A stretch of 64,000 bases of DNA, taken from the NCBI RefSeq assembly GCF_009766065.1, contig NZ_LMUE01000009.1, positions 692,058-756,057 on the forward strand, in the 5' to 3' direction. Shown in pieces: positions 37,140-46,500 of this stretch (positions are counted from its first letter, which is position 1; every line of letters begins with the position of its first letter). Under the pieces are notes generated by a model. The model had not been told where the DNA came from. It saw only the letters and a list, made by a program, of their open reading frames with translations, and did not search any database. A program made the translations under genes and the position numbers. The stretch is from Dyella sp. S184. GTDB taxonomy: Bacteria > Pseudomonadota > Gammaproteobacteria > Xanthomonadales > Rhodanobacteraceae.

Positions 37140-37934
37140 TCAAGTAACCGACTGCGTCGCTCCAAGCAGCTCGAATACCGACTCCAGTTGCGCCGGTCCG
37201 CTGCTGGTTGGGGGTGCTGCCGGATGCATCTGCGCCCATTCCGGCGCGATGATCAATGGCACCCAGCTTGCGCTCGCTGTGTCCTGTGCCGACTCCAGCC
37301 GATGCAGAGCCACCGAGACTTTCACCGGCATCGGCACGCAGTCGATGGTCGAGGCACTCGGTTGCGCGCAATGCGCCACCGGCGAGGTGACCAGATATTC
37401 CCGACAGGCCAGCGGCCGCTCGTGATAGATCGAACACGATTCATCCAGCAGGAACGGACAGGCAATGCCCAGCCGGAAATAGTCGAGACCGAACCTGCGT
37501 CGTTGTTCTAGCGTCATAGGCGATGTATCGAGCAACGTATCGAGCTGATCGGCAGCCTGAAGCCTGCTGCGGGCCTCCGCGAATCGCACCACCACCTCGG
37601 CCCTTCGCGCCTCAGGCAATGCGTCCACCACCGTTTGCAGACGATGCGCTTCGGCCGGCGCGATCGGTACCAGCTGCCGACAGCACGCGCCACACCCTTT
37701 CTGACATGACACCTTTTGGCCCGCAGCTTCCACCTTGTGTATAGCGGCATCGACCAGTTGATCGGTCAGGATGCGCAACGCCGGCAGCAGCTGCTGCGCG
37801 GTTGCCGTGCCGCCGGGGACGGTCAGCTCCAGCGCGAGCGGTTCGCCATCGACGCGCAGCGCGATATTCGCCGTCACCTGGCATGAGGTGGTCACATGAT
37901 GCCGGCGCGGCCGCGTACGCTTCTTCGCCGTCAT
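37140..37934 (-). CDS. YkgJ family cysteine-cluster protein
   Basis: 264 residues; its ATG overlaps the tssE stop (ATGA), so it is translationally coupled to the T6SS tssB-tssE operon. The cysteine cluster starts with CQKGCGACCRQLVPI and continues with ACPFLLDESCSIYHERPLACREY, the YkgJ (CxxCxxxCC) zinc or iron-sulfur signature. No membrane segment. The family's biochemistry is not established. Its place at the end of a sheath/baseplate operon may mean an accessory or maturation role for the secretion system, or mere hitchhiking. Confidence 0.8.
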   Translation of the reverse strand: MTAKKRTRPRRHHVTTSCQVTANIALRVDGEPLALELTVPGGTATAQQLLPALRILTDQLVDAAIHKVEAAGQKVSCQKGCGACCRQLVPIAPAEAHRLQTVVDALPEARRAEVVVRFAEARSRLQAADQLDTLLDTSPMTLEQRRRFGLDYFRLGIACPFLLDESCSIYHERPLACREYLVTSPVAHCAQPSASTIDCVPMPVKVSVALHRLESAQDTASASWVPLIIAPEWAQMHPAAPPTSSGPAQLESVFELLGATQSVT

Positions 37935-38371
37935 CGCACCTGGTACGACTGCGTGTTGAGCTGAAGCACCGCGTCGAACTGCACTTTCTCGCGCTCCGGG
38001 CCAAGGTTCATCAGCGCCTCCACCCGGAAGCGCAGGGCACGTTCATAGGCGCGCTGCGATTCCAGCACCACGCGCACCCGGGTCAGCCGCGGCTCGTGCA
38101 GGCCGATCGCGACTTCCAGCGTGCGACGGATGCGGTCGCGGTCACGCGGACTGAGCAGGCTGTAGGAGGAAAAATCCGGGATGCCGAACGTCAGCGAAGA
38201 TTTGCGACATTCCACAAATGCCTCCGGCAGCACGCGCGCCGCTTCGGAACGCGTATTGAGCAACGCCTCGAGATCGCGCGATACCAGATCACGGAAGTCG
38301 GCAAGCGACATGCCACGACCGCTGTCTTCGGGCAGCGGCTTGTCGGACAGGCGATCGAGAACGGAGCGCAT
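37931..38371 (-). CDS. tssE: T6SS baseplate protein TssE (gp25-like)
   Basis: 146 residues. It has the GPW/gp25 fold with N-terminal VLDRLSDKPLP, then MSLADFRDLVSRDLEALLNT, FGIPDFSS, IRRTLEVAIGLHEPRL and the C-terminal RVEALM, all TssE-like. In the baseplate wedge it contacts TssB/C and nucleates the sheath. It follows hcp2 by 18 bp and overlaps the YkgJ gene. Confidence 0.92.
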   Translation of the reverse strand: MRSVLDRLSDKPLPEDSGRGMSLADFRDLVSRDLEALLNTRSEAARVLPEAFVECRKSSLTFGIPDFSSYSLLSPRDRDRIRRTLEVAIGLHEPRLTRVRVVLESQRAYERALRFRVEALMNLGPEREKVQFDAVLQLNTQSYQVR

Positions 38372-38389
38372 CAGGCTGGTCCGTGTGAT

Positions 38390-38941
38390 TTACATCGCCG
38401 CATTGAGCTTGCGGTCCCAGCCGGCGTGCTTCTTGCCTTCGGAGGTTCCCTTGCGACCTTGCGGCTGGTAGGTGAATTCGATCCGCGTATAGCTGAGTAC
38501 AAACTGCTCTTTCGGAAACACCGCGTCGCTTTCGACGCCTGATGACCAGCGCGAAACCAGCACATCCTGCAACTGGATCTGCAGATATTCCAGTGCTGCC
38601 CCGCCTGATGCCTTGCGGCAGGTGAGAATCGCCTTGGCGATTTTCTGACGCGTGGTGGCAGCCTTCAGCAAGGGCGCGGACGCGGCATCAATGCGCTTGC
38701 GCAGATGCAGGTCACCCACCCGCACGCTGCCGGCCAGTGCCTGGCCAAAACCTGCCGCGTCGCCACCGCGACGGAATACCGGAAGGTTATCGCGACCACC
38801 GGAGGTACGGGGCGTCTTGTCCTCGGCAGTCTCCTCGTTGACACCGAAAGACCAGCCGTCAATTTCGATCTCGGCAGCGTGTTCCTCGTCATTTGACTCG
38901 CCCTGGATGCCATCCAGCTTGAGGAAGAAATCGTTGCTCAT
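38390..38941 (-). CDS. T6SS Hcp-family protein (second, divergent copy)
   Basis: 183 residues from MSNDFFLKLDGIQGESNDEE; an ATG three codons upstream (38950) is possible. It shares the Hcp core with its neighbour (DIFFLKLDGIQGE-like start, ILTCRKASGG, FTYQPQGRKG) but has a roughly 25-residue insert after residue 35 (ETAEDKTPRTSGGRDN) and diverges strongly. It could be a capping or effector-linked tube subunit instead of the bulk tube protein. Lies downstream of hcp1 after a 44-bp palindrome, which would favour lower expression. Confidence 0.85.
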   Translation of the reverse strand: MSNDFFLKLDGIQGESNDEEHAAEIEIDGWSFGVNEETAEDKTPRTSGGRDNLPVFRRGGDAAGFGQALAGSVRVGDLHLRKRIDAASAPLLKAATTRQKIAKAILTCRKASGGAALEYLQIQLQDVLVSRWSSGVESDAVFPKEQFVLSYTRIEFTYQPQGRKGTSEGKKHAGWDRKLNAAM

Positions 38942-38978
38942 CAAACCCATTCCCGGTGGCTACTGTCATACCCTCGCA

Positions 38979-39022
38979 CGGCGCCCTCGCGGGGTGTCGT
39001 ACGACACCCCGCGAGGGCGCCG
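38979..39022 (-). promoter_or_regulatory. 44-bp perfect palindrome between the hcp genes
   Basis: The two 22-nt halves, 38979-39000 and 39001-39022, are exact reverse complements with no spacer (centre GTAC). The palindrome begins 11 bases after the hcp1 stop codon and ends about 40 bases before the hcp2 start. In RNA it makes a very stable hairpin without a U-tract, suited to 3'-end protection or partial termination, so hcp1 would be made in excess over hcp2-tssE. Confidence 0.7.
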
Positions 39023-39033
39023 CAGCAACTTCA

Positions 39034-39522
39034 TCAGATCGCTTTATTCAGGGCCCTGTCGTAACCGGCGACAATCTTTCCTTCGAGTGAACCGTCAGTC
39101 TTCTGTGGCGCATACGAGAAGGTGACCTTGTTGTAATTGAAGACTGCAGTTTCACGGGGAACCGAATGTTCATCGCTGGCCGAGACCGAATAGCCAGAAA
39201 CAAACACTCCCTCCATTTCCACCGTCAGATGCTCCACTTGTCCACCCTTGCCACCCGCCTTGCGACAGGTCAGCAATATCTTGGGGATGTGCAGGCCGCT
39301 CCCTACCGCGTTGAGCAGCTTGGGCGTGGACTTGTCGGCGAACTTGGTTACGCTGAAGTCCGAGAAGTCGGCCTTGCCGGTCCCCAAACCACTGTTTTTC
39401 CCGCCCGAACCTACATTGGTGGCACTCATGTGCCACGACTCGATCTCGATTTCGTTTTTGTGCTTTTCGTCGGTCGCCTCACCTTGGATACCGTCGATTT
39501 TCAGGTAGAAATCAGTTGCCAT
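39034..39522 (-). CDS. hcp: T6SS tube protein Hcp
   Basis: 162 residues, typical Hcp length. Start MATDFYLKIDGIQGEATDE; core motifs SWHMSATN, TPKLLNAVGSGLHIPKILLTCRKAGG, and FSYAPQKTDGSLEG at the C-terminus. Hexameric rings stack into the inner tube fired by sheath contraction and are often the most abundant T6SS product. It follows tssC by 21 bp and precedes the palindrome and hcp2. Confidence 0.95.
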   Translation of the reverse strand: MATDFYLKIDGIQGEATDEKHKNEIEIESWHMSATNVGSGGKNSGLGTGKADFSDFSVTKFADKSTPKLLNAVGSGLHIPKILLTCRKAGGKGGQVEHLTVEMEGVFVSGYSVSASDEHSVPRETAVFNYNKVTFSYAPQKTDGSLEGKIVAGYDRALNKAI

Positions 39523-39543
39523 GGATCAATCCTCAATAGATTC

Positions 39544-41025
39544 TCAACGCGCCGACTTCGGAAGCTCGGCCACCAGACGCAGCGAGACGCTCAGTTCGTC
39601 CAGCTGGTAATGCGGCCGCAGGAAGGCCACCGCCTTGAAAGCCCCCGGCTTGCCGGGGATATCCACTACCTCGATGCTCGCTTCGCGCAGCGGATACTGT
39701 GCTTTCATCTCCTGCGAGGCGTTGTCGTCCAGCAACACGTACTGGGTAATCCAGGTGTTGAGGAAACGCTCGACGCTGGAGCGCGAGGCAAAACTGCCGA
39801 TCTTGTCGCGCATCATCGATTTCAGGTAATGCGCGATGCGACTCACGGCGAAGATGTACTGCAGCTGCGATGCCAGCCGCGCGTTCGCGTTGGCGGCATC
39901 GGTGTTGTATTCCTTCGCTTTTTGGGCGGACTGGGTGGAGAAGAACGCCGCGTAGTCGGAGCCCTTGCAATGCACCAGCGGGATCATGCCAAGATCCGCC
40001 AATTCCTTTTCGCGACGATCAGTGATTGCTATTTCGGTGGGGCACTTCAACGCCACCTCGCCATCGTCGGTGGCGAACGTGTGCGTGGGCAGGCCTTCCA
40101 CCAGACCACCACCCTCGACACCACGGATCGCCGCGGTCCAGCCGAACTTGGCGAACGCGTCAGTGACCTTGCTGCCCAGCGCATAGGCTGCATTGGTCCA
40201 CAGGTAGCGGTTGTGATCCTTGCCGGATACATCTTCGACGAAGTTGAAGCTCTCCACCGGTGTGGTATCCGGCCCGTACGGCAGGCGGCCGAGCACATGT
40301 GGCATCGCCAGGCCCACATAGCGTGAATCCTCCGAACCGCGAAACGACTTCCACTTCGCATACTCGACAGTGTCAAACACCTTGGCCAGGTCACGCGGGC
40401 CGGCCAGATCGGTAAAGCTTTCGAAACCGAAAAGTTCCGGCGATGCCGCCGACAGCAGTGGCGCATGAGCAGCCGCGGCCACGTGCGACATCTCTTCCAG
40501 CAGGTACATGTCCTCTGGCTGCCGGCTGAATTCGAAGTCGCCGATCATGGTGGCGAACGGGGCGCCGCCGAAGGTGCCGTATTCCTCTTCGTAGATCTTC
40601 TTGAACAGGGTTGACTGGTCGAAGTCCGAGGCGTTCTTGAAGTCCTTGATCAGGTCCTTCTTGCTGCAATTAAGCACCTTGATTTTCAGCGTGGTGCTGG
40701 TCTCGGAATTGTCGACCAGATACTTCAGGCCGCGCCAGGAACCTTCCAGCTTCTGGAACTCCGGCGCGTGCATCACCGCCGAAAGTTGATCGGAGAGCAA
40801 CTTGTCGATGTCGGCGATGCGCGCATCGAGCGAAGCGATCGCATCGTGCGAGATGCTGATCTGCCCGTCGGTGACCTGATTCACCAACTCGGCGATCAGG
40901 TCGCGGGTGCGGTCGCGCTCGCTGTCGGTCTTGGCGATGCGGCTCTGGCTGAGGATGGAATCGAGCAGGCTGCCTTCCTGTGCGGCGGCGGTGCCCTGCG
41001 CGGATTCTTGCTGTGTGCTGGCCAT
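39544..41025 (-). CDS. tssC: T6SS sheath large subunit TssC (VipB)
   Basis: 493 residues, standard length. Motifs EGSWRGLKYLVDNSETS, PFATMIGDFEFSRQPEDM, LGRLPYGPDTTPVESFNF, and a C-terminal RDKIGSFASRSSVERFLNTW identify TssC. With TssB it forms the contractile sheath; the N-terminal helix region interacts with ClpV after contraction. 88 bp after tssB on the same strand. Confidence 0.97.
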   Translation of the reverse strand: MASTQQESAQGTAAAQEGSLLDSILSQSRIAKTDSERDRTRDLIAELVNQVTDGQISISHDAIASLDARIADIDKLLSDQLSAVMHAPEFQKLEGSWRGLKYLVDNSETSTTLKIKVLNCSKKDLIKDFKNASDFDQSTLFKKIYEEEYGTFGGAPFATMIGDFEFSRQPEDMYLLEEMSHVAAAAHAPLLSAASPELFGFESFTDLAGPRDLAKVFDTVEYAKWKSFRGSEDSRYVGLAMPHVLGRLPYGPDTTPVESFNFVEDVSGKDHNRYLWTNAAYALGSKVTDAFAKFGWTAAIRGVEGGGLVEGLPTHTFATDDGEVALKCPTEIAITDRREKELADLGMIPLVHCKGSDYAAFFSTQSAQKAKEYNTDAANANARLASQLQYIFAVSRIAHYLKSMMRDKIGSFASRSSVERFLNTWITQYVLLDDNASQEMKAQYPLREASIEVVDIPGKPGAFKAVAFLRPHYQLDELSVSLRLVAELPKSAR

Positions 41026-41113
41026 GTCTTGATCCCTGCGATATCCGTGATGGAGAGATGTATCCGTCCGATCGGACGATGGCTCGGTTCCACCGCCCGG
41101 CGTGACGAACAGC

Positions 41114-41632
41114 TCAGCTTTCCGAGCCGCCGCCGGAGCCGACTTCCTTGGTCAGCCGCGTGATCTGGTCGGTGTTCTGCAACACCTCGTTGAGCAGTTC
41201 CTCGAACTTGTCGTTGCCAGCCATCTTGTTGCGCAGGTCGGCCAGCTTCTGGCGCGCTTCGAGCAGCTTGCGCAGCGGTTCCACCTGGTTTGCCACGGCT
41301 TCCGGCGTGAAGTCTTCCAGGCTCTTGAAGTTCAGTTCCACACCGACCTTCGAGCCGTCACCCTTGAGCTTGTTGTCTACCTGCATCTGCACGCGCGGCT
41401 TCATGCCCTTGAGCACCTCGTCGAAATTGTCCTTGTCGACATTGACGAACTTGCGCTCTTTCAGTTTCGCCAGCGGCTCGGCCGGCTGGCCGGTGAAGTC
41501 GCCGATGACGCCTGCCACGAAAGGCAGTTCCTTCTTTTCGATCGCATCGCCCACTTCCACGTCGTAGGTGAGCTGCACGCGCGGTGCGCGAACGCGATCC
41601 AGCTTGTGCTGCGTGCTTTCTTTCTTGGCCAT
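41114..41632 (-). CDS. tssB: T6SS sheath small subunit TssB (VipA)
   Basis: 172 residues. Start MAKKESTQHKLDRVRAPRVQ; PFVAGVIGDFTGQPAEPL, ERKFVNVDKDNFDEVLKGMK and the C-terminal LRDLLLEARQKLADLR-type helix are diagnostic. First gene of the minus-strand sheath/tube operon. The 221-bp gap to the divergent cupin gene holds its promoter, with a 7-bp inverted repeat at 41661-41680. Confidence 0.96.
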   Translation of the reverse strand: MAKKESTQHKLDRVRAPRVQLTYDVEVGDAIEKKELPFVAGVIGDFTGQPAEPLAKLKERKFVNVDKDNFDEVLKGMKPRVQMQVDNKLKGDGSKVGVELNFKSLEDFTPEAVANQVEPLRKLLEARQKLADLRNKMAGNDKFEELLNEVLQNTDQITRLTKEVGSGGGSES

Positions 41633-41660
41633 GACGACTCCCCGGCAGTTGGGCGGTGCC

Positions 41661-41680
41661 CGTTGCGCGAATACGCAACG
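41661..41680. promoter_or_regulatory. Inverted repeat upstream of tssB
   Basis: CGTTGCG-N6-CGCAACG, 28 bp before the tssB start. It could be a leader hairpin or a regulator half-site pair. No -24/-12 sigma-54 element was found near it. Confidence 0.35.
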
Positions 41681-41853
41681 GCGATGGCAGAGAAGTCTAG
41701 GAAGCCGCCGGGCGCGAGAGAATTAGCCGTACGGCCAGTCGGTGGCCTATGACTTTGGGGGTGGTGTACCTTTTCATACCATCTGCCCACGCCACGCATG
41801 CCAGGCGAGGCCGGCCATGACCTCAGTCAGAGCAGCCCCCACCGAGACTCCTC

Positions 41854-42306
41854 ATGCCACGTATCGACCCGAACCAGATAAGCCCACGCACAGGCTCCAG
41901 CTATCCCCACCCCTTCGCCGAGCAAGCCGCCGGGCGCAGCAAGCAGGCGCTCGGTCAGGCTGGCGGCCTTGTCGACTTCGGCGTCAACCTCAGCCGGTTA
42001 CCGCCCGGCGCCTGGTCCAGCCAGCGCCACTGGCACGCGCTCGAAGATGAGTTCGTCTATCTCCTGTCCGGCGAGCTGACTCTGATCACCGATGCCGGCG
42101 AACAGATCCTGCGAGCCGGCGATTGCGCCGCTTTTCCCAAGAACGTGCCCGATGGCCACCACTTCATCAATCGCAGTGCAGAGGTGGCGGTGTACCTGGA
42201 AATCGGGACACGCTCGGACGATGATGTATGCAATTACCCGGACATTGATCTACGTGCGGATGAGAACGGGTATTCGCACAGGGATGGAACGCCGTATCCA
42301 CGCTGA
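41854..42306 (+). CDS. Cupin domain-containing protein
   Basis: 150 residues. Cupin motif 1 is represented by HWHALEDEFVYLLSGELTLI and motif 2 by GDCAAFPKNVPDGHHFINRS, the two conserved strands that bind a metal. It resembles cupins of unknown substrate found widely in Proteobacteria. It lies between the two minus-strand T6SS operons in opposite orientation, so probably independent of the secretion system. Ends at a bidirectional terminator. Confidence 0.88.
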   Translation: MPRIDPNQISPRTGSSYPHPFAEQAAGRSKQALGQAGGLVDFGVNLSRLPPGAWSSQRHWHALEDEFVYLLSGELTLITDAGEQILRAGDCAAFPKNVPDGHHFINRSAEVAVYLEIGTRSDDDVCNYPDIDLRADENGYSHRDGTPYPR

Positions 42307-42315
42307 TTGCCACGC

Positions 42316-42353
42316 TTTTGCTTCCTCTCCCCCCAAGAGGAGAGGAAGCAAAA
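42316..42353. terminator. Bidirectional rho-independent terminator
   Basis: TTTTGCTTCCTCTCC (42316-42330) pairs perfectly with 42339-42353 around an 8-nt loop, giving U-tracts in both directions. It separates the cupin gene (plus) from tssA (minus). Confidence 0.85.
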
Positions 42354-42356
42354 CAA

Positions 42357-43442
42357 TCACTCGTCTGGAATACCCACCCGATCGCGGATTGAGGCAAGTA
42401 CAGCGCTGTCACGAACCACTTCACTGAGCCATGCATCGAGTGGCGTATTTGCCCACGCCACGGCCTTCTCCAGCATGAAGGCGACCGGGTTGTGCGGCTC
42501 GGTGCGGCGAAAGAACACCGCAATGTCGCTGATCGTGCGTAATGCCGCCTGCTTGCTGGCGGCACTGTTGCCGGAGAGATCCAGGGTGGGACCGCCGCCC
42601 GAAGTCATGGTGGCAGGCGACGACACGAGCGGACTCGCGGCAGCTTCCTGAGCATCGCCCGTGATGGTGGTAGCGGTACCACCGACACCCTTGGCCTGTG
42701 CGACCTTGCCGACCAGCTGACGAATCCGCTTCAACGCCTCTTCCACGGCAGCCAGCGAGGGTGCGGCACGGCCGAGCCGGGTGTCGGCGATGCGCTTGAA
42801 GTTGTCGAATGAGGTCAACGCGGCATCCGCCTGCTCCAGCATGCGCAGCACCACCTCATTGGTGGACTCCAGCATCGCCTTGTCGAAGGCCTCGCCGGTG
42901 AGCCGGCCTTCATCCAGCGCCGCCTTGTGTGCCTCCTGATTCTGCCGCGCCAGGTTGTCGACCTCGCGCGAATCCTGCCAGGCCAGCAGGGTCATCGGCT
43001 TGGTGCTGCCGGTCAACGGTATCTTGCGCAACGCATCGCTGGCATAGATGTTGAACCAGGCGAGCTTGGCCGCACGCTCTTCTGCATCGTCACCATCAAG
43101 TTCCGGAAACAGGCCATCCCACAGGTTTTCCAGCAAGCCACTGAGCAGTTCGAACGACTGTCCGGCACCGGCCAGACTCTCCATCGAGATCAATGCCTCG
43201 CCCAGCCACACCGCCATCTGCAGATCCTTGCTCTGCTTGGTGAGCACTTCGCTGGCGAGACGGATCACCAGCCGCCAGTCGGCCACTTTCAGGTCGGTCT
43301 GCCACTCACCTTGGCGCAGGTTGGGATCGTCGGCGCGGCGCGCATCGCGCACACGGTCATAGACATCGTTGAAGCTCACATCCTCGCCGCAAGGACGGTC
43401 GGGTGAGATCGGCGCAAGCAGTTCGGCGATATCGATGCTCAT
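42357..43442 (-). CDS. tssA: T6SS protein TssA (ImpA N-terminal domain)
   Basis: 361 residues. The ImpA_N domain occupies about 5-130 (LLAPISPDRPCGEDVSFNDV, then LWDGLFPELDGDDAEERAAK). The rest is helical, with an Ala/Thr/Gly-rich linker near 250-300 and a C-terminal region AFMLEKAVAWANTPLDAWL. The length resembles the short, baseplate-associated TssA class (about 340-380 residues) and not the long sheath-capping class. Last gene of the tssK-L-M-A unit, 68 bp after tssM. Confidence 0.92.
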   Translation of the reverse strand: MSIDIAELLAPISPDRPCGEDVSFNDVYDRVRDARRADDPNLRQGEWQTDLKVADWRLVIRLASEVLTKQSKDLQMAVWLGEALISMESLAGAGQSFELLSGLLENLWDGLFPELDGDDAEERAAKLAWFNIYASDALRKIPLTGSTKPMTLLAWQDSREVDNLARQNQEAHKAALDEGRLTGEAFDKAMLESTNEVVLRMLEQADAALTSFDNFKRIADTRLGRAAPSLAAVEEALKRIRQLVGKVAQAKGVGGTATTITGDAQEAAASPLVSSPATMTSGGGPTLDLSGNSAASKQAALRTISDIAVFFRRTEPHNPVAFMLEKAVAWANTPLDAWLSEVVRDSAVLASIRDRVGIPDE

Positions 43443-43510
43443 GGTGTTCTCCCTGCGGACCCGCTTGCCCGCTCGTTGGTTCGATGCTGTCGTGGTTTAT
43501 TCGACGTGGT

Positions 43511-46500
43511 CTATTCGATGATGGCGCCGGGCATCGTCACCGGCGTGTTGCGTGCGCTGAGGTACTGCTTCATCGCATCGGACAGGTCCACGCCCAGGAA
43601 CACCCGCGCCTGACTGAAGCCAACGTCGTGCAGGCGCCCGGTGATGTCGGCCCATTGCAATGGTGTATACGAATCGCGGAAATCGGCCAGCGCGAAGCTG
43701 TGCGAGCCGCCGGCGAAATCCTCCAGCAATTGCAGGAAGCCATCCTGCCCCGAGTAGAGCTTGGTCAGCACCAGCGGCTCGGCTGCCGCCGGTGCGGCGG
43801 CGCCCGCGGCACTGGCCGAACCGGCCGGTACCAGCGCCACTTCGGCCGGCCCGGCTTGTTCAAGGCTGATGCGCAGGCTGGCCTGCAGGCAGTTGGCCGG
43901 CGACCAGAACACCGCGACCTTCGACTCGGCCAGCGACTGCGCCTTGCTGCTGGCGCTGAAACTGCGGTCCTTGCAGTCGATCTGCAGCACTGTGCCGAGT
44001 GCGCCTTCGGTGAGACTGCCGAGCTGGCTCGGGCCGGTGAAGCTGAAGCTGCCGACCAGGAATGGCTGATCGGCATTCAACGCTGGCTGCGCCTGGCTCT
44101 GCGCCGTCATCATCGCCTGGAAGCCCGGCGTCAACGGCAGCGCGATACCACCGACCTTGATCGGCGTGTGTTCCTTCTCGCTGACGAACGGTGCCAGCCA
44201 GTCGTTGACGAAGGCATTGAGCTTGCCCTGCGCGCCATACAGAGCAGCCATCTGCTGATCCGGCGGCAGCTGCTTCAGCGCCGTCGCCACGCCGTCGTTC
44301 CAGCGTTGCTGCACATAGGCCGCGGCGCGTTGCACGGTGAGATACAGCAGCAGATGCGAGGGCCCCTGCACCACCGACCACGCGCCAAGGTCATCGCCCA
44401 TGAACTTCGCGGCGTAGTTGTCATCGGGTCGATCGACCGACTGCAGCAAGGTGGCGTATTCGGATGCCGGTGGCTGGGTCGGCGCACCCTTGGCGTGATA
44501 GATATCGGCCACGATCTGGTACAGGTTCTGATCGCCGCCCTGCGCCTGCAGGCGCAGATAACCGTTGGCGAACAATGCCTGCTGCTTGTCCAGCACGTCG
44601 CGGCGCGTATCCAGCATCGCCAGCAGCCAGGTCGGCGGGGTCAGCTTGGCGCTGCTGAACCAGCCGCCGACGGCATGCCCGAGAAACGCGCCGAACGGTT
44701 TCCAGCCGCCCCAGCCAGCCGCCCTGGTCTGCGCCCAGGCCTGATGCCAGCGCAACGAGAGCGGCAACTGCAGCGGAAGGCCCAGCAGGTTGTGCTGCAC
44801 GCTGTCAAAAAAAAAGCGGTACGGATTGTCGTTGCCGGCTGCGCGCGTCGCCAGTTCGTCGGTATGTCCCTTCCACAGGTTCACGCCATCAAAGAAGCGG
44901 CTCTGAAACTGCGCCCAGGCATGGAAGTAACTGGTGAAGTAAGCGCTGCGAAAGCCATCAGCCAGACTTTTTTTTTCCGCCAGGGTGTCGCCGATGGTGT
45001 CGGTCATCGGCGACACCACGCCGTTCCATGTTTCCACCGTATAGGCACCGGAAATCGTCGGCAGGCTACCCGCGTCTACACCGACCAGGCGATCCGCCGG
45101 CAGCCAGTAATCCTGCAGGCGCGGGCCGGTCATGCGCGCATCGGCCCACGCTTCGAGATCCTGCGGGCGCGGTGTGTACGCGGTCAGCAAGCGCTGCAGC
45201 TCGCCCTGCAGGCGATGCTCTTCATCGTCGAGTACCTCGCTTTTCTGCCAGCGCAAATAGCCGAGGTAGGTGGTAAGCAAGGCATCCGCGTTGTCGCGGT
45301 CGCGGCGCGTATCCGCATCGGCGGTGAAGAATGGCGCGAACAGGCGCGAGCGCGGATCGAACACCACGTTGTGCGGCAATTCGCTGTCCAGGCAGCTGGC
45401 GCCACGACCGCGGCAGTGCTGCAGGATGCGCAGGCGCTGGGTGATCGCCAGCACGTGCTCGATGCCGGCGCGGCCATTGGCCATGTCGCTGTCCAGCATC
45501 TGGTCGTAAGGCGCCAGGATCAGGCTGGAAAAATCGCCTACCACTTCCTGCTTCAGCTGTTCGATATCGCGATCGGAACGGCGCAGGCCGAAACCGAGCT
45601 GGCTCTTGTCGGTACTCGCTTCGAGCCGCTCGATGGTGCGGCCACAGGCCGCCACCCAGCCGATGCGCCCACTGGCGCCGGCATTCTCGCGGCCCTGACA
45701 GGCCGCCCGCGTCTGCGCCAGCAATTGCGCATCGTCGGTGCGCGCCTGACTGAGGCCGTAGGTGAGATAGCCGGACAAACCCAGCAAGGCCGCGACGCCG
45801 AGTGCAGCCACGCCCATCCGTCCGGCGCTGCCCTTCAGGCTCGGCATCGCCAGCGGCTGGTCGGCTGGCAGGAAGCGCGTGAACAGGTCGGCGACAAACG
45901 CACCGGCCGGCGTATCGGGGACCGGACCGCCGGCAAAGTAGAGACCGCGCCAGCGCGGCGTGCGCTGGAACGGATTGTCTTCCAGCAGCAGGCTGACGAA
46001 TTTCCGCAGCCCGCCCTGCAGGCGCATGATCGATTGCACGAACTCGAACACGCCGCGACGTCCCTTCACCTCGTGCTGTGCCGCAAGCGCAGTCAGCCGC
46101 AATGCATGCAGGCGCTCGGCCATCGGCGCGAACAGGCTGTCGAACTTCGCACTTGTACCGGCGCTGACAGTCTCGCTTTCTGGCAAGCGCCAGCCCATCG
46201 CCTGCGCAAACGCCTCGGCTGGCACAGCGGCACGGAAGGCGCCGTAACCCGTCAACACCTCCAGCCCGGTCACCACCACATACACCGGCAACTGGATCTG
46301 CAGGTGCTCCATGCTTTCGTCGACCAGCCGGCGCAAGCGCATGCTGACATCCTTCAACGCATCGCCGTTGCCGAGCAGGCTGCGTGCGCTTATGCACACC
46401 ACGATGCCGTTGAGCGGCAGCTGGTCGCGCTCGCTGGCCAGTTGCATCAGCGCCTGGTACCACAGCCCGCGTTCGGTCCGCGCTGACGCGTCGCAGACCA

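Noticed and set aside
41633..41853. Search for a sigma-54 promoter upstream of tssB
   Set aside because: No -24/-12 element of acceptable quality on the minus strand.
43403..46486. 1027-codon plus-strand open frame
   Set aside because: Antisense to tssM; Gln/Arg/His-rich composition with no motifs, typical of the complementary frame in high-G+C genes.
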